A program made the translations under genes and the position numbers. From Pseudooceanicola endophyticus (GTDB taxonomy: Bacteria; Pseudomonadota; Alphaproteobacteria; Rhodobacterales; Rhodobacteraceae), in contig NZ_JAHIAB010000006.1 in assembly GCF_018760365.1 (NCBI RefSeq), positions 62,001 to 126,000 of the forward strand: a stretch of 64,000 nt of DNA, given 5' to 3'. The notes under the pieces were generated by a model that did not search any database, was not told the origin of the DNA, and saw only the letters and a list, made by a program, of their open reading frames with translations. Shown here piece by piece: positions 49,429 to 57,795 of the stretch (position 1 is the first letter of the stretch; each line of letters starts with the position of its first letter).

Positions 49429-50649
49429 ATGCCCTCCTCCGCGCCGCGCTACCTGCGCCCCGATTCCGTGCCGCACCTGTCGACCCTGATCCTGCTTGTG
49501 GGGACCGGGGCGCTGGCCATCAACATTTTCCTGCCATCCCTGCAGAATATCGCCGCGCAATTCGACGCACCCTATGCGCAGGCGCAGTTGCTGGTCGCGG
49601 GCTACCTTGCAGCCAGCGGCGTCGTGCAGCTGCTGGCCGGCCCCTTCGCCGACCGCTACGGCCGCCGCCCGGTGATCCTGTTCGGCCTGGTGGTCTTCGT
49701 GCTGGCCTCGGTGGGCTGCCTCCTGGCCAACAGCTTCGAGACCCTTCTCGCCTGCCGCATCCTGCAGGCGAGCGCCGCCATCGGCATGGCCATCGGGCGC
49801 GCCGCCGTGCGCGACATCTACACCGGAGACCGCGCCACCTCGGCCATGGCCTATGTCATGATGGGGGTCTCGGTGGTGCCGATGATCTCTCCGGCGATCG
49901 GCGGTTTCCTGGACCAGTTCTTCGGCTGGCGCGCTTCCTTCTGGGTGCTGCTGGTGACCGGCGTGCTGGTACTGCTGCTGTGCTGGCGCGACCTCGGCGA
50001 AACCGCCGAACCCTCGGACAAGTCGATCCTGTCGCAATTCGCCGAGTTCCCGGAGCTGCTGACCTCGCCGCGCTTCCTCGGCTATTGCCTGACCTGCATG
50101 TGCTCGGCGGGGACCTGGTTCGGCTACCTGGGCGGCGCGCCCTTCGTCGGCACCGTGGTCTTCGGGCTGACCCCGGCAACCTTCGGCCTGTTCACCGCAA
50201 CCCCCGCCGTGGGCTATTTCCTGGGCAACTGGCTGACCGGCACCGTCAGCCAGCGCATCGGGCTGAACCGGATGATCCTGGCCGGGCTGCTGATGATGCT
50301 GGTCGTGATCGCGCTGGCCTACGGGCTGGCGGTGGCCGGCCTCTCCTCGGCCTACAGCTTCTTCGGACTGATGATCTTCATCGGCATGGGCAACGGCATG
50401 GTGATCCCGACCACCACCACCGGGATGCTCTCGGTGCGCCCCAAGCTGGCGGGCACCGCGGCGGGCCTTGGCGGCGCGCTGATGATCGGCGGCGGCGCGG
50501 TCTTCTCGGCGGTGGCCGGCGCCATCCTGGGCCCGGGCAGCACCGAGGCACCGCTGATGCTGTTCTTCCTGCTGCTGCTGGCCATCGGCGTCCTGCTGAT
50601 CCTGATGGTCATGCGGCGGGAACGCAAACTCGGCCTCGCCGGGGTTTGA
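49429..50649 (+). CDS. MFS multidrug-type efflux transporter (Bcr/CflA family)
   Basis: A 406-residue major facilitator protein with twelve helices. AINIFLPSLQNIAAQFDAPYAQ at helix 1, AGPFADRYGRRPVILFG as motif A, and VPMISPAIGGFLDQFFGWRASF at helix 5 are typical of the Bcr/CflA subgroup. The start MPSSAPRYLRPDS is used; a longer frame extends 29 codons upstream. It sits between pccB and pccR, so it may be controlled by the same region. Substrate is unknown. Confidence 0.85.
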   Translation: MPSSAPRYLRPDSVPHLSTLILLVGTGALAINIFLPSLQNIAAQFDAPYAQAQLLVAGYLAASGVVQLLAGPFADRYGRRPVILFGLVVFVLASVGCLLANSFETLLACRILQASAAIGMAIGRAAVRDIYTGDRATSAMAYVMMGVSVVPMISPAIGGFLDQFFGWRASFWVLLVTGVLVLLLCWRDLGETAEPSDKSILSQFAEFPELLTSPRFLGYCLTCMCSAGTWFGYLGGAPFVGTVVFGLTPATFGLFTATPAVGYFLGNWLTGTVSQRIGLNRMILAGLLMMLVVIALAYGLAVAGLSSAYSFFGLMIFIGMGNGMVIPTTTTGMLSVRPKLAGTAAGLGGALMIGGGAVFSAVAGAILGPGSTEAPLMLFFLLLLAIGVLLILMVMRRERKLGLAGV

Positions 50650-50660
50650 CCCTGCGTCCC

Positions 50661-50690
50661 TTTGCACCTTGTTAACCAGGATTTGCAAAG
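50661..50690. promoter_or_regulatory. PccR-type operator before pccR (autoregulation)
   Basis: A perfect TTTGCAAA (50682-50689) and a half-match TTTGCACC (50661-50668) lie 45-73 bases before the pccR start. The same motif occurs before pccB, so PccR probably also controls its own gene. Confidence 0.65.
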
Positions 50691-50733
50691 TTAGCCTCGC
50701 CTGATCGGACGGGCGAGGCGGACAGGTGGGGGA

Positions 50734-52134
50734 ATGGGCGCACGCAAACTCTATGCCGGGGCGAAGCTGCGCGAGACGCGCCAGAAGCTCGGGCTGACGC
50801 AGAAGGAATTCTCGGCCAAGCTGGGGATTTCCCTGCCCTACCTGAACCAGATGGAGAACAACAACCGCCCGGTCTCGACCGCGGTGGTGCTGAACCTGGC
50901 GCAGGAATTCGGCTTCGACGTGACCGAGCTGGCGACCGGCGACAGCGAACGGCTTGTCTCGGACATGCGCGAGGCAATGGCGGATCCGGTGCTGGCCGAT
51001 GCCATGCCGCCGCTGGCGGATCTGCGGCTGACCGCCTCGAACGCCCCGGCGCTGGCCCGTGCCTTCCTGCAACTGCACCGCGCCTATCGCCAGACCCATG
51101 AACGGCTGGCCTCCCTCGACGAGGCGCTCGGGCGCGACGATGCCCGCGCCACCCCCTCGCCCTGGGACGAGGTGCGCGACTTCTTCCACTACTGCGACAA
51201 CTACATCGACGCGGTGGACCGCGCGGCGGAACGCTTTGCCGCCCCCGTGCGCCATGAGGAGAACATGCGCGTGCGCGCGGTCTCGGCGCTTGGCAACCGG
51301 GGCGTGACGGTACAGTTCCGCGACATGGAGGCGCTGCGCCTCTACGATCCGGCGCAACGCGAACTGGCGCTGTCACTGCGCGCGGCGCCGGAAACCCAGA
51401 CCTTCCAGCTGCTGCTGCAGGTCGCGCTGCTGGATCAGGACAAGCTGCTGGAGGCGACGCTGGACCTGGCGCGCTTCCAGTCCGAGGCGGCGCGCTCCAT
51501 CGCCAAGATCGGCCTGGCGAACTACTTCGCCGGGGCCGCGATGATGCCCTACACCCGCTTCCTGGAGGCCGCTGAGGCGGAGCGTCACGATCTGGAAATA
51601 CTGGCGATGCGCTTTGGCGCCTCGGTCGAGCAGGTGGCCCATCGGCTTTCGACCCTGCAACGTCCGGGCGCCAAGGGGGTGCCCTTCTACTTCGTGCGCG
51701 TCGATCAGGCTGGCACGATCACCAAGCGCCATTCCGCAACACGGCTGCAATTTGCCCGCTACGGCGGCGCCTGCCCGCTTTGGAATGTCCACCAGGCCTT
51801 CGAGATGCCGGGCCGCTTCCTGCGCCAGCTCTGCGAGACCCCGGACGGGGTGCGCTACATCAACCTGGCGCGGGATGTCTCGAAACCGGGCGGTCGCTGG
51901 GGCGCGCCGGTACGCCGCTACGCCATCGCGCTTGGCTGCGAGGTCGCCCATGCTGGCAAACTGGTCTTCGCGGACGGGCTCGACATCACCAATCCCCGCG
52001 CCTTCGAACCGATCGGGATCTCCTGCCGGATCTGCGAACGCGAGCGCTGTCACCAGCGCTCGGTTCCACCGCTTGAGCGGCGTCTCAGCATCGATGTGAA
52101 TGCCCGAGGAACGCTGCCCTACGAGGTCAGCTGA
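50734..52134 (+). CDS. pccR: PccR, XRE-family short-chain fatty acyl-CoA regulator
   Basis: A 466-residue regulator of the ScfR group. The helix-turn-helix at residues 8-60 (LRETRQKLGLTQKEFSAKLG, LPYLNQMENNNRPVST) is followed by a long helical part. A degenerate IrrE-like domain (GLANYFAGAAMMPYTRFLEAA, without the HExxH zinc motif) follows, and a C-terminal domain carries the Cys-rich CRICERERCHQR. In R. sphaeroides PccR activates propionyl-CoA carboxylase in response to acyl-CoA. Operator-like sites before pccB and its own gene support the same role here. Its end overlaps the convergent DUF465 gene by 16 bases. Confidence 0.9.
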   Translation: MGARKLYAGAKLRETRQKLGLTQKEFSAKLGISLPYLNQMENNNRPVSTAVVLNLAQEFGFDVTELATGDSERLVSDMREAMADPVLADAMPPLADLRLTASNAPALARAFLQLHRAYRQTHERLASLDEALGRDDARATPSPWDEVRDFFHYCDNYIDAVDRAAERFAAPVRHEENMRVRAVSALGNRGVTVQFRDMEALRLYDPAQRELALSLRAAPETQTFQLLLQVALLDQDKLLEATLDLARFQSEAARSIAKIGLANYFAGAAMMPYTRFLEAAEAERHDLEILAMRFGASVEQVAHRLSTLQRPGAKGVPFYFVRVDQAGTITKRHSATRLQFARYGGACPLWNVHQAFEMPGRFLRQLCETPDGVRYINLARDVSKPGGRWGAPVRRYAIALGCEVAHAGKLVFADGLDITNPRAFEPIGISCRICERERCHQRSVPPLERRLSIDVNARGTLPYEVS

Positions 52135-52370
52135 AGCGCGCTGATCCCGGCCCAGATCCGATCCTTGAGCGAAGCGCGCTGCTTGCGGGCCTCGATCATC
52201 GCCAGGTCTTCCATCGGCTCGATATTGCATTCCCAGCGGTGGATGCGATCATTCAGAGCATCGTATTCCTCGGCCATGCGGAGGAAATGCGGGTCCTGCG
52301 CCTTCAGAGCGGCAATCGCTTCGCCATGGGCGGGAAAGTCATCGACAAGTGCATGCGGCCGGTGTGCCAT
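52119..52370 (-). CDS. DUF465 (YdcH-type) small coiled-coil protein
   Basis: An 83-residue helical protein of the DUF465 family. It is recognisable by HFLRMAEEYDALNDRIHRWE and the helix-breaking segment before LAMIEARKQRASLKDRIW, where a Leu-Lys-rich KRRLxLKD pattern is usual. The start follows AGGAGG. Family members are cytoplasmic and of unknown function. Its 3' end overlaps the pccR 3' end. Confidence 0.8.
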   Translation of the reverse strand: MAHRPHALVDDFPAHGEAIAALKAQDPHFLRMAEEYDALNDRIHRWECNIEPMEDLAMIEARKQRASLKDRIWAGISALQLTS

Positions 52371-52450
52371 CTCAACCTCCTGTTCTGTCCTGTGCCCTCA
52401 CCCTAGGCCGGCATTTCAGAACCGACATTGACAAGGATCAAACCGGCGCA

Positions 52451-52610
52451 GGGGGCTCTGCCCCCGGTCCGCCTGCGGCGCCCCTCCCCCGGGATATTTT
52501 CGGCCAGATGAAAGAGCCGGTCCCGCTTCGGGCACGACAGGCTCTCCTCATTTTCCTGTTAAAAATATGTCGGGGGCGCAGGCCGCAGGCCTGCGGGGGC
52601 AGAGCCCCCT
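52451..52610. repeat. Composite intergenic repeat, symmetric double unit with two core variants
   Basis: The left unit is a hairpin GGGGGC-TCT-GCCCCC (52451-52465) and the core CCCCCGGGATATTTTC then GGCCAGATGAAAGAGCC. The right unit is inverted: GGCTCTCCTCATTTTCCTG, TTAAAAATATGTCGGGGG, a hairpin CGCAGGCC-GCA-GGCCTGCG (52577-52595) and GGGGGC-AGA-GCCCCC (52595-52609). The right core differs (ACATATTTTTAACAGGAAAATGA on its own strand), so the two arms are not simple copies. It fills the 265-base gap between DUF465 and the next gene. Confidence 0.8.
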
Positions 52611-52635
52611 CCCCGACCCGCTTCAGGCGCCGCGC

Positions 52636-53499
52636 TCAGAACCACTGGCCCGGCTCCATCAGGCCAAGATCCAGAAGCTGCCGGGACTGCCATTCGAAAG
52701 GCGCGGAATTGTACCAAAGAAAGCTGTCCACCAGATCGCGCGAACCAGGGTTGCGCTTCAGCGCCTTGGCCGCGCGGAACGAGCAAATGCAGGCCGTCAG
52801 GTTGTTGTGCCAAGGACAGGCATAGGTGTTGTATTCGGGTGCGTCGAAGGTGAAGTCGGTGCGCAGGTGCAGCCCGGGCCGGGCGCGGAACAGCGCGATC
52901 CGGTCGATCCGCCGCCGACCCTCTGGCACGTGTTCCTCAAACCGCCAGCGCAGACCGCCGTAGAAGTCGTACTGCCGGTCCAATGGTCGCCCCTGCGCAT
53001 CCGGACGGGCCTGGGCGTAGTAGCCGGAGCGGTCGAGGTGGGCATCGCGCAGCGACACCGCATCGGGATGGGCCGCAAGATCCCCGGCATAGAGATCCAC
53101 CACGTAGCTGAGCATCGCGTCGCGGCGCTCCTCGGCGTGAAAGGCCAGCAGCTCTCCGACGCTGCGGGTCTCGCAGAAGGGAAAGAACAGGAACTCGGCA
53201 TTGAAACCGTAGTAGAGCCAGGTGCCCGGCGGTGCCGCCGCGCTCACCGCGTTCACCGCGTCGGTCAGCGCCGTCTCCGGATCCGGCGACCAGCCGACCC
53301 TCACCAGGTCCGGCGCGGCGGGAACCGGCAGGCCGGGCGGGGCGAACAGCAGGATCTTGCGAAATCCCAGCCTGCGGTGGTGCCGCAGGGTCTGGAGCAG
53401 TTCCACCCCGTCCTCGGCAAAGATCATCGCCACCGGCCCCCGTGCCAGGGCCGTCGCGCCGGCGCGGCGCAGGAATTCCCCCGTGCTGTCGAACTGCAT
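52636..53499 (-). CDS. Putative glycosyltransferase-like protein of unknown specificity
   Basis: A 287-residue soluble protein beginning MQFDSTGEFLRRAGA after GGGGAGG. VAMIFAEDGVELLQTLRHHRRLG resembles the opening of GT-A glycosyltransferases, where distant family-2/92 enzymes bind nucleotide sugar, and YGFNAEFLFFPFCETRSVGELLAFHAEERRD follows. Further conserved-looking blocks are DRQYDFYGGLRWRFEEH and YACPWHNNLTACICSFRAAKALKRNPGS. I do not recognise a precise family. The frame continues 32 codons upstream without similarity. Confidence 0.55.
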   Translation of the reverse strand: MQFDSTGEFLRRAGATALARGPVAMIFAEDGVELLQTLRHHRRLGFRKILLFAPPGLPVPAAPDLVRVGWSPDPETALTDAVNAVSAAAPPGTWLYYGFNAEFLFFPFCETRSVGELLAFHAEERRDAMLSYVVDLYAGDLAAHPDAVSLRDAHLDRSGYYAQARPDAQGRPLDRQYDFYGGLRWRFEEHVPEGRRRIDRIALFRARPGLHLRTDFTFDAPEYNTYACPWHNNLTACICSFRAAKALKRNPGSRDLVDSFLWYNSAPFEWQSRQLLDLGLMEPGQWF

Positions 53500-53606
53500 G
53501 GCGCCCCTCCCCGCCCCAGCAAAGCCAAGGCCCGCGCACATTGCAAGCCCGCATCCTTTCGGTGTAGACCGGCGCCCTGTTCCACCCCTGAACAAGGTGC
53601 GCGCTC

Positions 53607-54935
53607 ATGTCCGAGACGAAGAAGCTCTACATCCGAACCTATGGCTGTCAGATGAACGTCTACGACAGCGAGCGCATGGCCGAGGCCCTGGGCGGCTCCG
53701 GCTATACGGAGGTCTCTTCGCCCGAAGAGGCCGACATGATCCTGCTCAACACCTGCCACATCCGCGAGAAGGCCGCCGAGAAGGTCTATTCGGAGCTGGG
53801 CCGGCTGCGGAGCCTGAAGAACGAGAAGCCGGAGCTGAAGATCGGCGTGGCCGGCTGCGTCGCCCAGGCCGAGGGCGCCGAGATCATGGCCCGTCAGCCG
53901 CTGGTCGATCTGGTGGTCGGCCCGCAAAGCTACCACCGCCTGCCCGACATGGAGGCCCGCACCCGCAGGGGCGAGAAGGTCCTTGAGACCGAGTTCCCCG
54001 AGGACGACAAGTTCGAGACCCTGAAGACCCGCGGTCCCAAGGCACGGCGCGCGCCCGCCGCCTTCCTGACCGTACAGGAGGGTTGCGACAAGTTCTGCGC
54101 CTTCTGCGTCGTGCCCTATACCCGGGGCGCCGAGGTCTCTCGTCCCGCCGATCGCATCCTGGCCGAGGCCCGCGATCTGGTCAGCCGCGGCGTGCGCGAG
54201 ATCACCCTTCTGGGCCAGAACGTCAACGCCTACCACGGCAGCGGCCCCGACGGGCGCGACTGGGGGCTGGCACGGCTGGTGCGCTCCCTCGCCGAGATCG
54301 ACGACCTGAAGCGCATCCGCTTCACCACCTCGCATCCCAACGACATGGAGGACGACCTGATCGCCGCCCATGGCGATTGCGACAAGCTGATGCCCTATCT
54401 GCATCTTCCGGTGCAATCGGGCAGCAACCGCATCCTCAAGCGGATGAACCGCAGCCATGACCGCGACAGCTACCTGCGCCTGATCGAGCGCATCCGCGCC
54501 GCCCGGCCCGACATCGCCATGTCCGGCGACTTCATCGTCGGTTTCCCGGAAGAGACCGATGCGGATTTCCAGGCCACGCTGGATCTGGTGCGCGAGGTGA
54601 ACTACGCCACCGCCTTCACCTTCAAGTACTCGACCCGCCCCGGCACCCCCGCCGCCGAGCGCAGCGGGCAGGTCCCCCCCGAGGTCGCCGCCGAACGGCT
54701 GGGCGCGCTGCAGGCCCTGCTGGCCGAGCAGCAGCAGGCCTTCATGCAGGGCATGGTCGGCCGTGAGGTCGGCGTGCTGTTCGAGAAGGCCGGTCGCCAT
54801 CCCGGCCAGATGGTCGGCAAGTCCGACTACCTGCACGCGGTCCATGTCCATGGCCCGGCGCTGAAGGAAGGTGACCTGCGCCGGGTGCGCATCACCTCGG
54901 CCGGGCCGAACTCCCTCGCCGGAGAGCTGGTCTGA
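53607..54935 (+). CDS. miaB: tRNA-2-methylthio-N6-dimethylallyladenosine synthase
   Basis: MiaB methylthiolates A37 of tRNAs reading UNN codons. The 442-residue protein has the UPF0004 domain with three Cys for one Fe-S cluster ([34 protein letters not shown]). The radical-SAM motif is CDKFCAFC near residue 160, with GQNVNAYHG and [13 protein letters not shown] beyond it. A C-terminal TRAM domain ([23 protein letters not shown]) completes it. It precedes phoH, the usual context in this group. Confidence 0.97.
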   Translation: MSETKKLYIRTYGCQMNVYDSERMAEALGGSGYTEVSSPEEADMILLNTCHIREKAAEKVYSELGRLRSLKNEKPELKIGVAGCVAQAEGAEIMARQPLVDLVVGPQSYHRLPDMEARTRRGEKVLETEFPEDDKFETLKTRGPKARRAPAAFLTVQEGCDKFCAFCVVPYTRGAEVSRPADRILAEARDLVSRGVREITLLGQNVNAYHGSGPDGRDWGLARLVRSLAEIDDLKRIRFTTSHPNDMEDDLIAAHGDCDKLMPYLHLPVQSGSNRILKRMNRSHDRDSYLRLIERIRAARPDIAMSGDFIVGFPEETDADFQATLDLVREVNYATAFTFKYSTRPGTPAAERSGQVPPEVAAERLGALQALLAEQQQAFMQGMVGREVGVLFEKAGRHPGQMVGKSDYLHAVHVHGPALKEGDLRRVRITSAGPNSLAGELV

Positions 54936-55026
54936 CCGGCGGAAATCGTTAAACTTCTCCGTTCAACCCGGTCTTTACGCCTTTGCCGCTAGACCCGTCC
55001 CGTAGCGATTGACGGGAGGGTCCCTG

Positions 55027-55608
55027 ATGCCAGCCGCAAGCATCCTGCGCCGCGCCGGGGCGGCCCTGGCCCTGTTCCTGTGGCTCTGTGCCGCGCCGGC
55101 CTGGGCCGCATCCCAGGCGCAGGAGGGGCAAATTCAGGGGTCGGGCTGGAACGAACCCTATGTGCCCGGCGTCTGGATTGATCCGGACGGCTGCGAACAC
55201 TGGGTGATGGATGACGGGGCCGAGGGCTACATGTCGCCCCATGTCACCCCCGATGGCCGCCCGGTCTGCCACCAACCGCAGATCTGCGGCATCGTGCCGA
55301 CCGACCAGGCCTTCGCCACCGACCGTTTCGACATCGCGCCCGCCAGCCGGCAGCGGCTGGAGGCCTTCTTCCGCGCCCGCGGCACCAACACCTTCCTGAT
55401 CGAGGGGCATACCGACAGCCGCGCCTCGGACGCCCATAACCAGCGCCTGAGCGAGGCACGCGCCCGCGCCGTTGCCGACATTGCCGAATCGGTCGGCGCC
55501 CGGATCACCGCCGTGCGCGGCTTCGGCGAAAGCCGCCCCGCGAAACCCAACACCTCTGCCGCCAACATGGCCGCCAACCGGCGGGTGGAGATCATCTGCC
55601 TGCACTAG
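55027..55608 (+). CDS. Secreted OmpA-family protein with a shared N-terminal domain
   Basis: A 193-residue periplasmic or outer-membrane-linked protein: signal peptide (AALALFLWLCAAPAWA), then a 38-residue block at about 46-83 with VPGVWIDPDGC, HWVMDDGAEGYMS and PDGRPVC, then an OmpA C-terminal peptidoglycan-binding domain (FLIEGHTDSRASDAHNQRLSE and NMAANRRVEI). The block recurs in the next gene. GGGAGGG precedes the ATG; a start six codons earlier is possible. It probably anchors to peptidoglycan. Confidence 0.85.
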   Translation: MPAASILRRAGAALALFLWLCAAPAWAASQAQEGQIQGSGWNEPYVPGVWIDPDGCEHWVMDDGAEGYMSPHVTPDGRPVCHQPQICGIVPTDQAFATDRFDIAPASRQRLEAFFRARGTNTFLIEGHTDSRASDAHNQRLSEARARAVADIAESVGARITAVRGFGESRPAKPNTSAANMAANRRVEIICLH

Positions 55609-55623
55609 CCCGAAGGAGCCGCC

Positions 55624-55968
55624 ATGCGCCCTGCCCTGCTCTTGCTGCCGCTGCTTCTGGCCGCCTGCGCCACCCATCCGCTCGACGTGCCCGGCGACAA
55701 GAGCCGCGACTACGGGTTCAACGCCCATCCGCTGTCGGACATGGTGCCCGGCATCTGGGTCGATCCGGAGGGCTGCGATCACTGGATCATCGACGACGGG
55801 CTGGAGGGATACATGTCCGAACGCATGGGCCCCGACGGGCGTCCGGTCTGCTCGCAAAGCTCGGAACGCAACATCGCCACCGGCGGCTTCAAGGACGGAT
55901 CGCCCCTCCCCGATCCCGCCCGCAGCCGCGCCAATGCCGCCGCCCCGATGCCGGTGATCCTCTACTAG
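55624..55968 (+). CDS. Lipoprotein carrying the same domain as its neighbour
   Basis: A 114-residue lipoprotein: signal MRPALLLLPLLLAAC with the lipid-modified Cys at residue 15, a short linker, then the shared block at about 41-78 (VPGIWVDPEGC, HWIIDDGLEGYMS, PDGRPVC), and a Pro/Ala tail. The block is identical to the preceding protein at 26 of 38 positions by eye. The two genes are 15 bases apart and co-oriented, so they look like a duplicated pair: one peptidoglycan-bound, one lipid-anchored. Confidence 0.82.
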   Translation: MRPALLLLPLLLAACATHPLDVPGDKSRDYGFNAHPLSDMVPGIWVDPEGCDHWIIDDGLEGYMSERMGPDGRPVCSQSSERNIATGGFKDGSPLPDPARSRANAAAPMPVILY

Positions 55969-56160
55969 CCCCGATGCGCCGGTCTCCGCCGGAGAGAGAT
56001 CAGGAAATATCCTGCAATTGCAGGCAGAGGGAAGAATTGATCACGTCGCCGGGTCAGCCCGGCATTCTGCACTTGCCCGCAGGCCCGCAGCCTGCCACCC
56101 TTTCCATATGGGCCGCTCCGGCCGGACGTTGCCGGCGGCCGCATCGAGAAGGAGCGCTAC

Positions 56161-57177
56161 TTGGCCACAAGCCTGCTGACCCCGGATACCGACGAATCCG
56201 CCCTTGCCGAAGTCTCGGTCGATTTTCCCGACAACTTCCTGCTCATCGAACTCTGCGGCGAATATGACAAGAATCTCGCCCAGATAGAGAAGACCCTCGG
56301 CACCCAGATCCTCCGACGCGGCAACCACCTGGTCGCGATGGGATCGCCCGAAGCTGCCAAGGAAACCATCGAGGTGCTGCGCGCCCTCTACACGCGGCTG
56401 GAAGCGGGACGCGAAGTCAGCAGCGCCGACATCGACCGCGAGATGCGGATGAACACCCCCTCGGTGCCCGCCTCGCCCACCCCCTCCGGCGACCAGCTTG
56501 AAATGTTCCGCGGCGGCGCGGTCGAGATCAAGACCCGCAAGAAGATGGTGGAACCCCGGACCGAGGCGCAGAAGGCCTATGTCCAGAACCTCTTCAAGCA
56601 CGAACTGGGCTTCGGCATCGGCCCGGCGGGCACCGGCAAGACCTATCTTGCCGTCGCCGTCGGCGTGTCGATGTTCATCGAGGGCAAGGTCGACAAGATC
56701 ATCCTGTCCCGCCCCGCCGTCGAGGCCGGCGAAAAGCTCGGCTACCTGCCCGGCGACATGAAGGACAAGGTCGATCCCTACATGCAGCCGCTCTACGACG
56801 CGCTGGACGACTTCCTGCCGGGCAAGCAGGCCGCCAAGCTGATGGAGGAAAAGCGGATCGAGATCGCGCCCCTCGCCTTCATGCGGGGCCGCACCCTCTC
56901 GAACGCCTTCGTGGTGCTGGACGAGGCGCAGAACGCCACCACCATGCAGATGAAGATGTTCCTCACCCGCCTGGGCGAGGGCTCGCGCATGGTGATCACC
57001 GGCGACCGGTCCCAGGTCGACCTGCCGCGCGGCGTGCAATCGGGCCTGCGCGACGCCGAACGCCTGCTCAGCCACATCCCCGACATCTCCTTCAACTACT
57101 TCACCGCGAAGGATGTCGTGCGTCACCCCCTTGTGGCGAAGATCATCGAAGCCTATGAGGCCGACGAGACAACCTAA
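56161..57177 (+). CDS. phoH: PhoH-family ATPase
   Basis: A 338-residue PhoH-like protein, an RNA-associated P-loop NTPase. It uses a TTG start after AAGGAG. The N-terminal KH-like part (residues 20-95) precedes the helicase-like core: KMVEPRTEAQKAYVQNLF, Walker A GPAGTGKTYLAVAV near 165, SRPAVEAGEKLGYLPGDM and Walker B FVVLDEAQNATTMQM. It opens the conserved phoH-ybeY-corC-lnt run, pointing to a role in rRNA maturation or RNA quality control. Confidence 0.95.
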   Translation: MATSLLTPDTDESALAEVSVDFPDNFLLIELCGEYDKNLAQIEKTLGTQILRRGNHLVAMGSPEAAKETIEVLRALYTRLEAGREVSSADIDREMRMNTPSVPASPTPSGDQLEMFRGGAVEIKTRKKMVEPRTEAQKAYVQNLFKHELGFGIGPAGTGKTYLAVAVGVSMFIEGKVDKIILSRPAVEAGEKLGYLPGDMKDKVDPYMQPLYDALDDFLPGKQAAKLMEEKRIEIAPLAFMRGRTLSNAFVVLDEAQNATTMQMKMFLTRLGEGSRMVITGDRSQVDLPRGVQSGLRDAERLLSHIPDISFNYFTAKDVVRHPLVAKIIEAYEADETT

Positions 57178-57192
57178 ACCCTTCCGGCCCGA

Positions 57193-57249
57193 TGGCTCTT
57201 TCATCTGGCCGGAAATATCCTCGGGGGTGCGGGGGCAGACAGCCCCCGC
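57193..57249. repeat. Composite intergenic repeat, inverted single unit inside the phoH-ybeY gap
   Basis: The inverted core GGCTCTTTCATCTGGCC then GGAAATATCCTCGGGGG is followed by a hairpin GCGGGGGC-AGACA-GCCCCCGC (57229-57249). The hairpin ends 6 bases before the ybeY ATG, which has no clear ribosome site, so it may influence ybeY translation or read-through from phoH. Confidence 0.75.
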
Positions 57250-57255
57250 TGCAAC

Positions 57256-57780
57256 ATGACCACGCTGACCGACACCGTGATCGAGGACGACCGCTGGCAA
57301 GCCGCGGACCTCGCCTCGCTTTCCGAACGCGCCGCCCGGGCGACCCTCGCCCATCTCGGCCTCGACCCCGAGGATTTCGAGATCTGCGTGATGGGCTGCG
57401 ACGATCCCCGCATCGCCGAGCTGAACGCCGAATTCCGCGACAAGCCCAGGCCCACCAACGTGCTGTCCTGGCCCGCCGAAGACCTCGCTCCGGAGGAGGA
57501 GGGCACCCTGCCCGAGCCCCCCGACGACGGTCCCATGGGCGGCGAACTGGGCGATATCGCGATCTCCTACGACACCTGCCTGCGCGAGGCGGAAGAATCA
57601 GCCCTTCCCTTCGCCGATCACGTCACCCATCTGGTGGTGCACGGAATCCTTCATCTTCTGGGCTATGACCACATCCGCGACGGCGATGCGGCACTCATGG
57701 AGGGGACGGAGATCGAAATTCTTGGCAATTTGGGAATTCCTGACCCATATAATCGGGAGACCGGCACAGACGCCGGGTAA
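57256..57780 (+). CDS. ybeY: Endoribonuclease YbeY (rRNA maturation factor)
   Basis: YbeY is a zinc-dependent RNase needed for 16S rRNA 3'-end processing and ribosome quality control. The 174-residue protein has the zinc motif HxxxHxxxxxH in VVHGILHLLGYDH near residue 125, preceded by NVLSWPAED and GELGDIAISYD. An acidic patch (PEEEGTLPEPPDD) lies in the middle. It follows phoH and precedes corC, the usual order in proteobacteria. Confidence 0.96.
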   Translation: MTTLTDTVIEDDRWQAADLASLSERAARATLAHLGLDPEDFEICVMGCDDPRIAELNAEFRDKPRPTNVLSWPAEDLAPEEEGTLPEPPDDGPMGGELGDIAISYDTCLREAEESALPFADHVTHLVVHGILHLLGYDHIRDGDAALMEGTEIEILGNLGIPDPYNRETGTDAG

Positions 57781-57795
57781 ACTTGGAAAGGACAG

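Noticed and set aside
54950-54966. TTAA..TTCAA resembling a CtrA site upstream of the OmpA-family gene
   Set aside because: Spacing is nine bases rather than seven, so it does not fit the CtrA layout.
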